The notes under the pieces are model-generated. The model was not told the DNA's origin. It did no database searches and saw nothing but the letters and a program-made list of their open reading frames with translations. A stretch of 64,000 nucleotides of DNA, taken from positions 124,001-188,000 of the forward strand of contig NZ_JABMKY010000003.1 in NCBI RefSeq assembly GCF_013204845.1. The letters are read 5' to 3'. Each line of letters opens with the position of its first letter. The first letter of the stretch is position 1. Position numbers and translations under genes: made by a program. Below are positions 42,010-51,474 of the stretch, one piece after another. This DNA is from Paenibacillus qinlingensis. Lineage in GTDB: Bacteria; Bacillota; Bacilli; Paenibacillales; NBRC-103111.

Positions 42010-43791
42010 TCATGTTTGAGAACTAATACCATGCAGAGGAATCCGTATCTGCGCCTTCGTTCCGATCCCAAACTTACTATACAGAGTAACACCGTATTCG
42101 TCGCCAAAAGCTAATTTGATCCGCTGGTCAACATTCGTAATCCCATACCCCGAGATGCTATCGGTTTTATTTAGCGCGCGTGCCATTGTTTCAGCTCGCA
42201 TGCCCATCCCATCGTCAATCACTTGCAGATAAATATCGCAATCATCTCTATACACCTTAATGATGATATTAATGCCGACTTCATCGTCCCAAACAGCATG
42301 ATTGATGGCATTCTCTACAAATGGCTGCAAGGCTAGCTTGACTGTCTGATAAACAAGGACAGAATCATCAATGTCATAATGGATTCGAAGCAGTCCCTCA
42401 AACCTATGCTGTTGGATGGCGATGTAATACTTCGTGAGTTTGATTTCTTCACTGATAGGCAATATCATTTTTCCTTTGTTTAATGAAATTCGATAAAACT
42501 TAGCGAGGTGCGAGACCATTTCGTTAATTCGGTTATCCCCATGCTTAATGGCTAATGACGAGATTGAAGCCAACGTATTATATAAAAAGTGAGGATTGAT
42601 TTGGGCTTGCAGCATGTTCATTTCCGCTTCTTTTTTGGCAATTTCCTTCTTGTAGACCTCATTGATCAATTCTTTGAGGCGACCAATCATCTTTTGGAAG
42701 GCAAAGGCCAGCTGTCCAATTTCGTCATGCCCCATAAACGTCATATTGACATTGAAATCTTCTCTTTCAACCCGCCGGATGACTTGAAGCAGGGATTCGA
42801 TGCGTTTGGTGAAGAACCGTGAGGTGATATAAATCAAAAACACGGAGATCGCTATAGAGCTCAAAGCCATGAGTAGAACTCGTTTGGATGCTTTTTGGGC
42901 GTTAGAAATGAAGCTCTTGTAGGGGATAACGGAAATCGTTTTCCACCCATTTTTAATCGTGTTGTACACGACGAGCGACTTCTGACCATTGTACATGCTG
43001 TCGAAGCTTCCTGATTGGTTTTCACCGAAAGTACCTGGGATTAAGCTTGTGATATTTTGATTCAGAAGCGATTTATTACGGTTGGATAAAATAGTGCCGT
43101 TCTCGTTGACGATGTAAATATCTTTTTGTTTATCTTCTTTCTCCATGAGTCGGTAAATGTCGGCTTCGGCAATCTCGAACGTAAGGATACCATAAGGATA
43201 GTTAAGGCTGTTGTTATTTAGCAATCGCGCCAGCGTGAATACAGGCTCAGTGGTATCCGTATTGGCAGAAACGCTGTAAGTCACATTGCCATGCGAGTTG
43301 GCGATAGATGCGTACCAATTGGTTGCTTTGGCTGCAGCATCAATTCGCTTAATATAGACGCTATCCGCAGGAAATGTGGTATTGCTTATGTAGATGGATA
43401 CCGCTCGAATATCGGGATTCGTTGCTAATACGTTTTTCATTACATTATTGAAGTAAATATAGGAATCCAAGTATTCTGTTTCGTCTTCGGAATAATCTTT
43501 GATCAATAGCAGACGTAACGTATTATCCAAATAAATGGAAGCTGATATTTTGGAATAGGAATCGAGCTTCGTTTCCAAATTTGTGTTAATTTGATCGGTC
43601 GTTGCAATCATATTGGAGTAGATTTGCGTCGTTAACTCTTGTTTGGTCGTGTCATAGGAATATTTGACGAAGAATAATAAGGGCAAGATCGAAACGATGC
43701 AAAAGACGGCGAACGATTTGCGGTGCAAACTGAGATTAAGAAACGTTCTAGCTATAAACCGGAGTGGCAATGGCAATTGTCTTTGTATCAT
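42010..43791 (-). CDS. YesM-like sensor histidine kinase (system 3)
   Basis: A 593-aa membrane kinase: first helix at about 20-42, an extracytoplasmic sensor region, second helix near 300-320, HAMP, then QINPHFLYNTLASIS with the phospho-accepting His and an ATPase domain with ENAINHAV and GYGITNVDQRI. The ATG overlaps the stop of the regulator gene by 4 bp (ATGA). With that regulator it forms a pair divergent from the importer at 45556 and convergent with the secreted enzyme gene, so it probably senses the products of that enzyme. Confidence 0.92.
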   Translation of the reverse strand: MIQRQLPLPLRFIARTFLNLSLHRKSFAVFCIVSILPLLFFVKYSYDTTKQELTTQIYSNMIATTDQINTNLETKLDSYSKISASIYLDNTLRLLLIKDYSEDETEYLDSYIYFNNVMKNVLATNPDIRAVSIYISNTTFPADSVYIKRIDAAAKATNWYASIANSHGNVTYSVSANTDTTEPVFTLARLLNNNSLNYPYGILTFEIAEADIYRLMEKEDKQKDIYIVNENGTILSNRNKSLLNQNITSLIPGTFGENQSGSFDSMYNGQKSLVVYNTIKNGWKTISVIPYKSFISNAQKASKRVLLMALSSIAISVFLIYITSRFFTKRIESLLQVIRRVEREDFNVNMTFMGHDEIGQLAFAFQKMIGRLKELINEVYKKEIAKKEAEMNMLQAQINPHFLYNTLASISSLAIKHGDNRINEMVSHLAKFYRISLNKGKMILPISEEIKLTKYYIAIQQHRFEGLLRIHYDIDDSVLVYQTVKLALQPFVENAINHAVWDDEVGINIIIKVYRDDCDIYLQVIDDGMGMRAETMARALNKTDSISGYGITNVDQRIKLAFGDEYGVTLYSKFGIGTKAQIRIPLHGISSQT

Positions 43792-45326
43792 AATAGTTTC
43801 TTCCTGTATTCATTAGGGGTCGTTCCTTTGAACTTCTGAAACACAGAGCAAAAATAAGAAACGTTTTCGTATCCAACGGATGCAGCAATCTCATGGATTT
43901 TCTTGGACTTATCTTTCAGTAATTCAGCGGCATGATGAATCCGTACACGTGTCAGATATTCCAAGATCGTTTCTCCTGTTTTTTCCTTGAATAAGGTTCG
44001 AACATAATTGGGTGACAGGTACACTTGTTTAGCGATATCCTCGATGGTTAACGGTCTGCTGAAACTGCGGTCAATAAGACTAACGATTTGATGAACAATA
44101 TGAAGATTTTTGTCCTTGTCCTTGTCCTTCATAAGGGAGAGGATGGAATGGCAGACATCAAGGATATGTTCTTCGATTTCATTAATGGTTGAATAATTGG
44201 CTATACGCTTCCAATCGTCGACGTACATGGAATTGACGGAGTCACCTCCGATTATATTGGCAAAATGCTGCTCTATAGCTGTAATAAGACGCAATGAGCT
44301 TGAGCAAACTAGATCTCGGTCAACTTTGGAAGTGCGCATTTCTTCATAAAAATCTCGAATCAAGGTAATGCTTGTAGATTCCTGTAAGTGGGAAATGGCA
44401 TGACAAAGTGATGCTATGACCGTTTCATGGTTAATTTCTTTATACACCGGCTCAACAGCTTGATCGGCCTTTGTACAGGATCCTAAGCCGAAATAAAATT
44501 TGCTTTCATTCGCTCGTCTGGCGGCTGCTGATAATTCGTACAGGCTATCCAAGCCCATACGAACATCGGATACACCGATTGAAATGATGGCGTCGTTCCT
44601 GTCATTTACATACCGAATCAGTTGCTCTGATGCAAGGTAAAGCTCTAATGACGATACATCAAGCTTGTGGCAGAGGAGTACGAATGTTCCTTCTTTGATT
44701 TGACAGAGAAAGGAATGAGGGATTTTCGCATGAGCGAAATTGCGGATATGAGTCACAAGCTCCACACTATAATGGCTAACAGGGTCGACCGTTATATAAC
44801 TCATTTGAAAAAGCCCGCTCGCTGGCAGCTGGGATGGCAGCAATAACAGTTTCTCGATCCATTGCGATCTAATCGAGGGACTACTTTCTAGGAGCAGTTC
44901 CCTCAGATAGGATTCCTTTAATATTTCCGAAGTTTGGGAGGAAATCCGGAATTCATCGCACTTTTGTTTGATTTTCTCCATTAAATGCTGGAGTTCTCCC
45001 ATGTCGAGAGGCTTCAACAAATAGCCGATCGCTTCCACAGACAGGGCTGCTTTAATATAGTGAAACTCATCGTGGCCACTTAGGAAAGCGATTTGGACAT
45101 TGCGATTGATCTGCTTAGCCCGCCTGCTGAATTCCAAACCGTCCATGATTGGCATTCGGACATCCGTTAATATGATATCAGGTCGAAGCTCTTCCATGCG
45201 TTGAAGCGCTTCTCTGCCATTCTTCGCTGTTCCAGCGACACGAATGCCCATGTCTCCCCAACGAACGTAATCGGCTAGCATTTCGAGCTCTATTTTTTCA
45301 TCGTCTACAAGTAGAATGCTGTACAT
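43788..45326 (-). CDS. YesN-like response regulator with AraC-type DNA-binding domain (system 3)
   Basis: A 512-aa regulator: receiver with phospho-Asp55 in LTDVRMP and LLKPLD, a long middle region, and AraC-type helices near the C-terminus (IEDIAKQVYLSPNYVRTLFKE and IHEIAASVGYENVSYFCSVF). The ATG at 45326 gives the canonical MYSILLVDDE start behind AAAGGTGG; a GTG at 45341 overlaps that site. A short DKDKDK repeat sits before the DNA-binding part. The likely targets are the two promoters sharing the CTGAA-type element (37748 and 45437). Confidence 0.92.
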   Translation of the reverse strand: MYSILLVDDEKIELEMLADYVRWGDMGIRVAGTAKNGREALQRMEELRPDIILTDVRMPIMDGLEFSRRAKQINRNVQIAFLSGHDEFHYIKAALSVEAIGYLLKPLDMGELQHLMEKIKQKCDEFRISSQTSEILKESYLRELLLESSPSIRSQWIEKLLLLPSQLPASGLFQMSYITVDPVSHYSVELVTHIRNFAHAKIPHSFLCQIKEGTFVLLCHKLDVSSLELYLASEQLIRYVNDRNDAIISIGVSDVRMGLDSLYELSAAARRANESKFYFGLGSCTKADQAVEPVYKEINHETVIASLCHAISHLQESTSITLIRDFYEEMRTSKVDRDLVCSSSLRLITAIEQHFANIIGGDSVNSMYVDDWKRIANYSTINEIEEHILDVCHSILSLMKDKDKDKNLHIVHQIVSLIDRSFSRPLTIEDIAKQVYLSPNYVRTLFKEKTGETILEYLTRVRIHHAAELLKDKSKKIHEIAASVGYENVSYFCSVFQKFKGTTPNEYRKKLL

Positions 45327-45370
45327 TGAAAGCGTTACCACCTTTCTGAACGCTTAATCTTACCAAATGT

Positions 45371-45399
45371 ATTGTAAAACGTATAGCTCAAATAAACAA
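45371..45399 (-). promoter_or_regulatory. SigA-type promoter of the system 3 regulator-kinase operon
   Basis: On the minus strand TTGTTT (45399-45394), 17-bp spacer, TACAAT (45376-45371), 44 bp before the regulator start. It diverges from the transporter promoter. Confidence 0.65.
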
Positions 45400-45436
45400 T
45401 GACTTCGGAAAAGGATCGTTCTTTTGGAATATGTTT

Positions 45437-45480
45437 CTGAAGAAACTTGTATAGAATTTCCTTTTGCCCATTCCTATAAT
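45437..45480 (+). promoter_or_regulatory. putative regulated promoter of the system 3 transporter operon
   Basis: TATAAT at 45475-45480 preceded by CATTCC, and an upstream CTGAA-type element at 45437. Both match the promoter of the secreted enzyme gene at 37748-37792. The -35 (TAGAAT) is poor. Confidence 0.5.
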
Positions 45481-45555
45481 GAGAATATACAAAACGATTA
45501 TGGTTGTGACGGAGTGACACAAGCCGCCGCAGCCTGGAAAAGGCGGGTTATTCAT

Positions 45556-46479
45556 ATGGAAGCGCAACTTAAAAGGATGAAGGGGCAAAAGTATTTGTAC
45601 CTCATGATCCTGCCGGCCTTCATCTCTACCATCTTATTTTCATATGGTCCAATGTTTGGCCTGTACATGGCATTTATTAATTACTCGCCCGGCGGAGGTT
45701 CTTTTTTTCACCAGTTTTTCACGAGTAAGTTTGTTGGTTTCGAGTGGTTTCGATACTTCTTCACAAGCGGTGATTTTTATATCATCATGCGCAATACGCT
45801 TGCGCAAAGCTTCTTATCGCTATTGGTTGGATTTCCGGCACCGATTCTATTGGCTCTTATGATCAATGAGGTGAAGACCGGAGTGTTCAGAAAATTGGTA
45901 CAAACGGTATCGTATTTACCTCACTTTATATCTTGGGTTATTGCTGCAAACATCATCATTACACTGCTATCTTCGCAAGGTCTAATCAATAAGCTGTTGA
46001 TGCTAATGAACATTACGGAACAACCGGTACAATTTTTCCAAAATGGCCATTATTTCTGGGGGATCATCGCCGTATCTAATATGTGGAAAGATATGGGGTT
46101 TAACGCAATCATGTATTTGGCCGCCATATCCGCAATCAATCCCGAACAATATGAAGCAGCAAGAGTTGATGGTGCTAACCGCCTACGCCAAATGTTTCAT
46201 GTCACACTTCCGTCTTTACGTCCCACGATTGTCATTCTGGCTATTTTATCAATAGGAGGTATCTTGAACGCGGGGTTCGATCAGCAGTATTTGTTGCAAA
46301 ACAACACCATATTGAAATATTCAGACGTTATCGATACGTATACGTACAGATACGGACTGCAGAATGGCATGTTTTCTTATGGTGCTGCGGTGGGGTTGTT
46401 CAAATCGGTTATTGCTTTCATCCTAGTGGTCAGTGTCAACACGTTCTCCAAGCGAATGAATCAGCAATCTTTGTTCTAA
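45556..46479 (+). CDS. sugar ABC transporter permease, LplB type (system 3)
   Basis: A 307-aa membrane protein with about six helices. YLMILPAFISTILFSYGPMFG near the N-terminus and the EAA loop EAARVDGANR...TLP mark the LplB-type family. The ATG at 45556 is preferred because AAAAGGCGGG precedes it; the longer frame upstream includes the promoter. First gene of an operon with the second permease, binding protein and intracellular hydrolase. Likely substrate: alpha-galactosidic oligosaccharides, judging only from the enzymes around it. Confidence 0.9.
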   Translation: MEAQLKRMKGQKYLYLMILPAFISTILFSYGPMFGLYMAFINYSPGGGSFFHQFFTSKFVGFEWFRYFFTSGDFYIIMRNTLAQSFLSLLVGFPAPILLALMINEVKTGVFRKLVQTVSYLPHFISWVIAANIIITLLSSQGLINKLLMLMNITEQPVQFFQNGHYFWGIIAVSNMWKDMGFNAIMYLAAISAINPEQYEAARVDGANRLRQMFHVTLPSLRPTIVILAILSIGGILNAGFDQQYLLQNNTILKYSDVIDTYTYRYGLQNGMFSYGAAVGLFKSVIAFILVVSVNTFSKRMNQQSLF

Positions 46480-46509
46480 TACGATTTAGATAGGAAAAGG
46501 TGGGTTTGA

Positions 46510-47400
46510 ATGAGAAGAAAATCGAGTGGTGATATCGTTTTCACCGGGTTCGTTTATGGATTCCTTTTTCTGGTGTTCCTTGCAACGTTTTACCCCTTCT
46601 GGAACATATTAGTGCTGTCACTCAATAGTGCGGAGGATACGATCAGGGGCGGTGTTTATTTCTGGCCGAGGGTGTTTTCCTTAACAAGTTATGTGCAGAT
46701 TTTAGGCGATCAGGAGATTATTAATGGGGTCAAAGTGACGCTGGCACGCACATTGATCGGCACACCTCTCGCTGTTCTGGTAATTAGCCTACTTTCCTAC
46801 CCGCTCAGCAAGCGTGATTTGGTCGGTGGGAAGTTCATCACACTTTTCTTCATCTTCACGATGTACTTTGGCGGAGGGTTAATTCCCTACTATATGATCT
46901 TAAAGAGTCTGCACCTCATTGATACTTTCTGGGTGTACATTGCGCCAGGTCTGATGAATGTATTTTTTATGATTCTAGTTCGCACATTTATTCAACAGCT
47001 TCCTGGAGAATTAGATGAATCTGCGAAAATGGACGGCGCGAACGATCTGCAAATTTTCGTCAAGATCGTGTTGCCATTGACGACGCCAGTACTTGCTACG
47101 ATCGGTTTGTTTACGGCGATAGGCCATTGGAATTCTTGGTTCGATTCTTACGTATTCACCTACAAACCTGAACTGAAGACGCTGCAAGCTGTTCTTGTAA
47201 AAATTTTGAATCAATATCAGACATCCTCTATGGTGTCGGATGCTCAGCAGATGGCGGATTCAGCAAAACGCCTCGCCGTATCGTCGGATTCGATCCGTAT
47301 GGCTGCAACGATCGTCGCTACCTTGCCTATTGTCATCGTTTATCCGTTCTTGCAAAAGTATTTTGTCAAAGGCATGACCGTGGGAGCAGTTAAAGCCTAA
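46510..47400 (+). CDS. sugar ABC transporter permease, YtcP type (system 3)
   Basis: A 296-aa membrane partner of the LplB-type permease, starting 30 bp after it behind AGGAAAAGGTGGG. The EAA loop is ESAKMDGANDLQ...LPL and the C-terminus YFVKGMTVGAVKA is typical. The 123-bp gap to the binding-protein gene contains a short hairpin (47427-47447) without T run. Family is certain, substrate inferred. Confidence 0.92.
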   Translation: MRRKSSGDIVFTGFVYGFLFLVFLATFYPFWNILVLSLNSAEDTIRGGVYFWPRVFSLTSYVQILGDQEIINGVKVTLARTLIGTPLAVLVISLLSYPLSKRDLVGGKFITLFFIFTMYFGGGLIPYYMILKSLHLIDTFWVYIAPGLMNVFFMILVRTFIQQLPGELDESAKMDGANDLQIFVKIVLPLTTPVLATIGLFTAIGHWNSWFDSYVFTYKPELKTLQAVLVKILNQYQTSSMVSDAQQMADSAKRLAVSSDSIRMAATIVATLPIVIVYPFLQKYFVKGMTVGAVKA

Positions 47401-47523
47401 TCCTACTTGCTCACTCTTGAAAGGCGGTGGTTGGGAGCCCAATCCACACGGGATAGGACGATACCCTAGTAATTAAAGTAATCAGATGTATCCAATACAA
47501 TTAGTCAAGGGGGATTTTATTCC

Positions 47524-49140
47524 ATGTTCAAAACCAGGAAATCGTTCCATGTGCTGCTTTCAACGCTCCTTATGGGTTCAGTCATCGCGGGTTGCTCTAC
47601 AAAGGAAAATACAGCCTCTTCAAGTGACAAGCCAGCTGCTGCAACGGATAACAAAGCAAACGATACGACACCGATTAAAATGACATTCTTTGATAAAAAT
47701 ACGGGTGATGCTTTCACGAACGATGTTGCGAAGGAAATTACCAAACGGACGGGTGTTACGATCGAAATTCAGCAGCCAACGGGTAATCCTTCCGAAAAGC
47801 TGAATCTGATGCTCGCCAGCAGCGATCTGCCGGATCTTGTTCTCATGGACCGCGGAGATATTGTAAGTAAATACATTGCTGCAGGGGCGATTATTCCGTT
47901 GAATGATCTCATTGCGAAATACGGTTCTAACGTGCAGAAAATGTATGGGGATACGTTAAAACAGACGCGATTTACCGACGGGAAAAACTATTATCTTTCG
48001 AACTGGTACGGCCCGGAGAATGAGCCTGTATTCGGTATTAATATGCGCAAGGATTGGCTTAAACAGATTGCTCCGGACAAAGCTGAGGGCGGAAAAGCGT
48101 TCACGGCAGATGAATTCGAAGCACTGCTGAAGGATTTTAAAACAAAGCTAGGCAAAGTGGACGGCAAAGACGTGTTCCCAATGAGTTTCAACGGTGAAAA
48201 CATGGGCGCTGTGCTCGGAACGTTTAAAGGCATGTGGGGAATGAGAACGTACTTCGAAGAAAATGGAAGCCTGAAGTATGATGTGAAAGACCCTAAATAT
48301 AAGGAAATGCTATTGTACTTGAATAAACTGTACCGCCAAGGATTGATTGATCCGGAATGGCCAGTCAACAAGAAGCAAACGTGGGAGCAAAAGATTTCTA
48401 ACGGACTCGTATTTGCATCGCCAGGCGCTTATTGGGATTTCGGTACGCCAAACGGTGTGCTTAAGAAAGCAGGCGGACCTGAAAAACAGCTATATCCGTA
48501 TAAACTAGTAGGACCTGGCGTTGACCCTGCCAAAACGACATTAGGACCTAAAAGCTCGCTAGGTTGGGATGCGATAGCAATCACAAAAACGAATAAAAAC
48601 CCAGAAAGAACGATGAAACTTATTGACTTCCTTGCTAGTGAAGAAGGTCAATACCTTCTCATGTGGGGGATAGAGGGTGTGCACTGGGATAAGAAGGACG
48701 GTAAGCATACACCGCGTCCGGAGGTTCTTCAAGGATTTAAAGATGATTGGGATAACTATGCGAAGAAAACAGGTATTCGCAAATGGACTTGGTTCGTAAA
48801 GAACGGTAAAGGCTCCGATGGTACACCGTTTGATTTGCCAGGACGTTATCAACGTAATGAGATCGACCAGATGGCACTGAAGAACTTGTCCGACACGGTG
48901 TGGGAAACAGCAGCTTATGATAATCTCGGCCCTGCCGGCGGCACCCCGGATGCACTTGTCAGTCAGAAAATTTCAGATATCATGAGCCAGACAATTACGA
49001 AAGTGATCATCTCCAAGACTGAAGCGGATGCCTCAGCATTGTTCGATAAAATGCTTGCCGATATGAAGGCAGCAGGTGACGAGAAAGTAGAGAAGATCAT
49101 GAACGACAACTACAAGAAGCGTATGGATCTTTGGAAATAA
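47524..49140 (+). CDS. sugar-binding lipoprotein (system 3)
   Basis: A 538-aa exported lipoprotein: signal sequence ending SVIAGC with Cys24 as the lipidation site, a Ser/Ala/Lys tether, then a large solute-binding fold typical of LplA-like proteins (LMLASSDLPDLVLMDRGD, NMRKDWLKQIAPDKAEGG, GLIDPEWPVNKKQTWEQKI). GGGGG is upstream of the ATG. It feeds the permeases just before it. A strong stem-loop lies 16 nt after its stop. Confidence 0.92.
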   Translation: MFKTRKSFHVLLSTLLMGSVIAGCSTKENTASSSDKPAAATDNKANDTTPIKMTFFDKNTGDAFTNDVAKEITKRTGVTIEIQQPTGNPSEKLNLMLASSDLPDLVLMDRGDIVSKYIAAGAIIPLNDLIAKYGSNVQKMYGDTLKQTRFTDGKNYYLSNWYGPENEPVFGINMRKDWLKQIAPDKAEGGKAFTADEFEALLKDFKTKLGKVDGKDVFPMSFNGENMGAVLGTFKGMWGMRTYFEENGSLKYDVKDPKYKEMLLYLNKLYRQGLIDPEWPVNKKQTWEQKISNGLVFASPGAYWDFGTPNGVLKKAGGPEKQLYPYKLVGPGVDPAKTTLGPKSSLGWDAIAITKTNKNPERTMKLIDFLASEEGQYLLMWGIEGVHWDKKDGKHTPRPEVLQGFKDDWDNYAKKTGIRKWTWFVKNGKGSDGTPFDLPGRYQRNEIDQMALKNLSDTVWETAAYDNLGPAGGTPDALVSQKISDIMSQTITKVIISKTEADASALFDKMLADMKAAGDEKVEKIMNDNYKKRMDLWK

Positions 49141-49155
49141 GCGAGGATGCAGATT

Positions 49156-49189
49156 AGGAAGCCGATGCACTGTTCGGCTTCCTTCTTTA
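49156..49189 (+). terminator. rho-independent terminator after the system 3 binding-protein gene
   Basis: A perfect 10-bp stem (49156-49165 with 49174-49183), 8-nt loop and a T-rich tail. It sits just ahead of the hydrolase gene and probably allows partial readthrough. Confidence 0.85.
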
Positions 49190-49217
49190 TTAAATAAGCA
49201 TGAGGGAGAGATTCATA

Positions 49218-51257
49218 ATGATATCCACTAAGATTATCTTTCAAGAGTTGAATGGGCAAGTGGTTGTAGAAAATGGGTTCTGCCGAATAATCGTCGATTT
49301 GGCAAGCGGATTAACCGAATATGAATGGGATTCTGGGAACCGCTTGAGCAGCGCATACAGTGCAGCCCGGGTCAAAGGCCAATACGTTGTCTCGACTGAA
49401 TATTCAGCGCACAAACTAGCTATAAGCGACTCTCACATGATCCATGATGATTTCGGCACTGGCTGCCGCTTCTCTGTGGTTCATTCAGCTGAATCTCTTC
49501 CGGTTATGACGCAGACGTTCTGGCTCTATGAAAAAGCACCCTTTTTTTTCATTCAAGTCGAGTTGGAGAGTGAATCGGAAGCTTTGGAGACGAATTATAT
49601 GTCTCCATTAACGGTGAATCCAACTAGGGGATCATCAGCGATTTCTTTGGACATGGAGGTACAGGAACTACGTGCTTTGTTGATCCCTTTCGACAATGAC
49701 AAGTGGGTGCGTTACGAATCAATTGCCATGCCGAATCAATTGGAAAGCTACGAGGTAACGGCTATTTTTGAACCTGTAACCAGAAAAGGGTTAGTTATTG
49801 GTTCTGTTACACATGATACTTGGAAAACCGGTCTGAAAGTGGTCGGATGTGAAGGAGCCGCTGTACACCATCTGGAGGTATACGGTGGTGCGGCAGGGGA
49901 GTACACACGCGATTCGATGCCACATGGTACGCTGATCGGCCATACAGTTGCTTCACCGCGCATCTTTGTGGGCATGTATGAAGATTACAGAACCGGACTG
50001 GAGGAATACGGGAAGGCTAATGCTGTAATCGTGCCACCACTTGAATGGGAACACGGTGTTCCGTTCGGATGGAATAGCTGGTCTGCGGCAGGTGGGGAGC
50101 TCGACTACGAGCTTTATACCCATACGTCGGATTTCTTGAAAAGCTTGTACGATGGCGGTTTTCATCATCAGGGTACGGTCTATATCAACTTCGATTCCTT
50201 CTGGACGAACTTATCACAGGAGCAGCTCCAAGAAGCGGTGCGCCACGTTCGTGACAATGGACAAAAACCAGGCATTTATTGGACACCTTTTGCTTTCTGG
50301 GGGAAAGATTTCGATCAGGTTGTGGAAGGCACCGATGGCAAGTTTACGTACCGAGATCTTCTGCTGCGCGATGAACAGGGACAAATGTTACCCGAGTTGG
50401 ATGGCGGGCTTGCAATTGATCCTACCCACCCTGGCAATTTGATGCGGACGGAATGGCAACTTGAACGTTTTGTCAGGTGGGGCTTCGAATACATTAAACT
50501 CGACTTCCTAGGACACGGTGCTTTGGAAGGCATGCACTTCGATAAAGAAGTACGTACAGGACTTCAAGCGTACAATCTGGGCATGGCGTTGATCAAGACT
50601 AGGCTTGATCCTAAGGTTATTGGGCGTCCATTCTTTATAAATCTGTCCATTGCGCCGATGTTTCCACATCAATACGCGCATAGCAGGCGCATTTCATGCG
50701 ATGCTTTTGGTACACTCGAAGATACGGCGTATATGTTGAATTCACTCACATATGGTTGGTGGATGAATGGCACCCTATTTCCTTTCAACGATCCTGACCA
50801 TACCGTGCTATACAAGAGTTTCAACCAGGCATCAACGATGTTATCAGAAGGTAGAAGTCGTCTAAACGCTTCCCTTATTGCCGGTACGGTTCTTCTCATG
50901 GGAGATGATTTCCGAAATGAGGAAGCGAGAACGAGGGCAGGGGACTGGTTGAGCCGTCCGGAGCTGCTTACGATTGCCAAGACGGGAAAAAGTTTTGTTC
51001 CGGTTGAAGGCAATACAGATGCTGGTTCTGATCATGTGTTTTACCAAATGACAGATAAGAACTGTTGGATAGCCGTGTTTAACTTTAATAAAGATGAAAC
51101 GGTTGAGAAACGTATATCGATTGAGCGCTTGGGTCTGCCCCAAAATGCGACGTATTGGCTGCATGATCTTTGGGAGGATACTGTTCTTCAGTCAAAAGGG
51201 GATATAAGTGTGCGCTTAAAACCAGCAGAGTCGAAGATTTTTAAGTTAATTCAGTAG
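49218..51257 (+). CDS. cytoplasmic clan GH-D (alpha-galactosidase-like) glycosidase
   Basis: A 679-aa enzyme without signal peptide, homologous to the catalytic region of the secreted protein at 37831. Shared landmarks: FDNDKWVRY, SVTHDTWKTGL, YIKLDFLGHG with nucleophile Asp429, SRRISCDAFG with acid/base Asp495, and LNSLTYGWWMNGT. An N-terminal beta-sandwich (about 1-270) precedes the barrel, as in GH36-like enzymes. The ATG at 49218 has GAGGGAGAG upstream; an ATG at 49200 lacks one. It likely hydrolyses the imported oligosaccharides released by the secreted enzyme. Exact linkage is not known. Confidence 0.87.
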   Translation: MISTKIIFQELNGQVVVENGFCRIIVDLASGLTEYEWDSGNRLSSAYSAARVKGQYVVSTEYSAHKLAISDSHMIHDDFGTGCRFSVVHSAESLPVMTQTFWLYEKAPFFFIQVELESESEALETNYMSPLTVNPTRGSSAISLDMEVQELRALLIPFDNDKWVRYESIAMPNQLESYEVTAIFEPVTRKGLVIGSVTHDTWKTGLKVVGCEGAAVHHLEVYGGAAGEYTRDSMPHGTLIGHTVASPRIFVGMYEDYRTGLEEYGKANAVIVPPLEWEHGVPFGWNSWSAAGGELDYELYTHTSDFLKSLYDGGFHHQGTVYINFDSFWTNLSQEQLQEAVRHVRDNGQKPGIYWTPFAFWGKDFDQVVEGTDGKFTYRDLLLRDEQGQMLPELDGGLAIDPTHPGNLMRTEWQLERFVRWGFEYIKLDFLGHGALEGMHFDKEVRTGLQAYNLGMALIKTRLDPKVIGRPFFINLSIAPMFPHQYAHSRRISCDAFGTLEDTAYMLNSLTYGWWMNGTLFPFNDPDHTVLYKSFNQASTMLSEGRSRLNASLIAGTVLLMGDDFRNEEARTRAGDWLSRPELLTIAKTGKSFVPVEGNTDAGSDHVFYQMTDKNCWIAVFNFNKDETVEKRISIERLGLPQNATYWLHDLWEDTVLQSKGDISVRLKPAESKIFKLIQ

Positions 51258-51306
51258 CGAATAGAGCTGTATCGGCGTAAAAGAAAATGTCAGGAAAGCC
51301 AGGCAC

Positions 51307-51351
51307 GGCTGTATCTCTCGTAGATGTTATACGGAGAGATACAGCCTTTTT
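51307..51351 (+). terminator. rho-independent terminator after the alpha-galactosidase-like gene
   Basis: A perfect 13-bp stem (51307-51319 with 51334-51346), 14-nt loop and T5. Confidence 0.9.
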
Positions 51352-51395
51352 ACGTAATTTCAAGGTGTTTTTCCAAAAAGATTTGGTGGAAGGTC

Positions 51396-51424
51396 TTCGC
51401 TTTTTTGAGATTCAGTACTATAAT
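51396..51424 (+). promoter_or_regulatory. possible promoter of the esterase gene
   Basis: TATAAT at 51419-51424 with TTCGCT 17 bp upstream. It lies after a strong terminator and 51 bp before the esterase start, so a promoter is expected here. Confidence 0.45.
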
Positions 51425-51474
51425 TTCAATAAAGTTAGTTGGAAGTATTTTACTTTGGAAGGAGAAACACAGAC

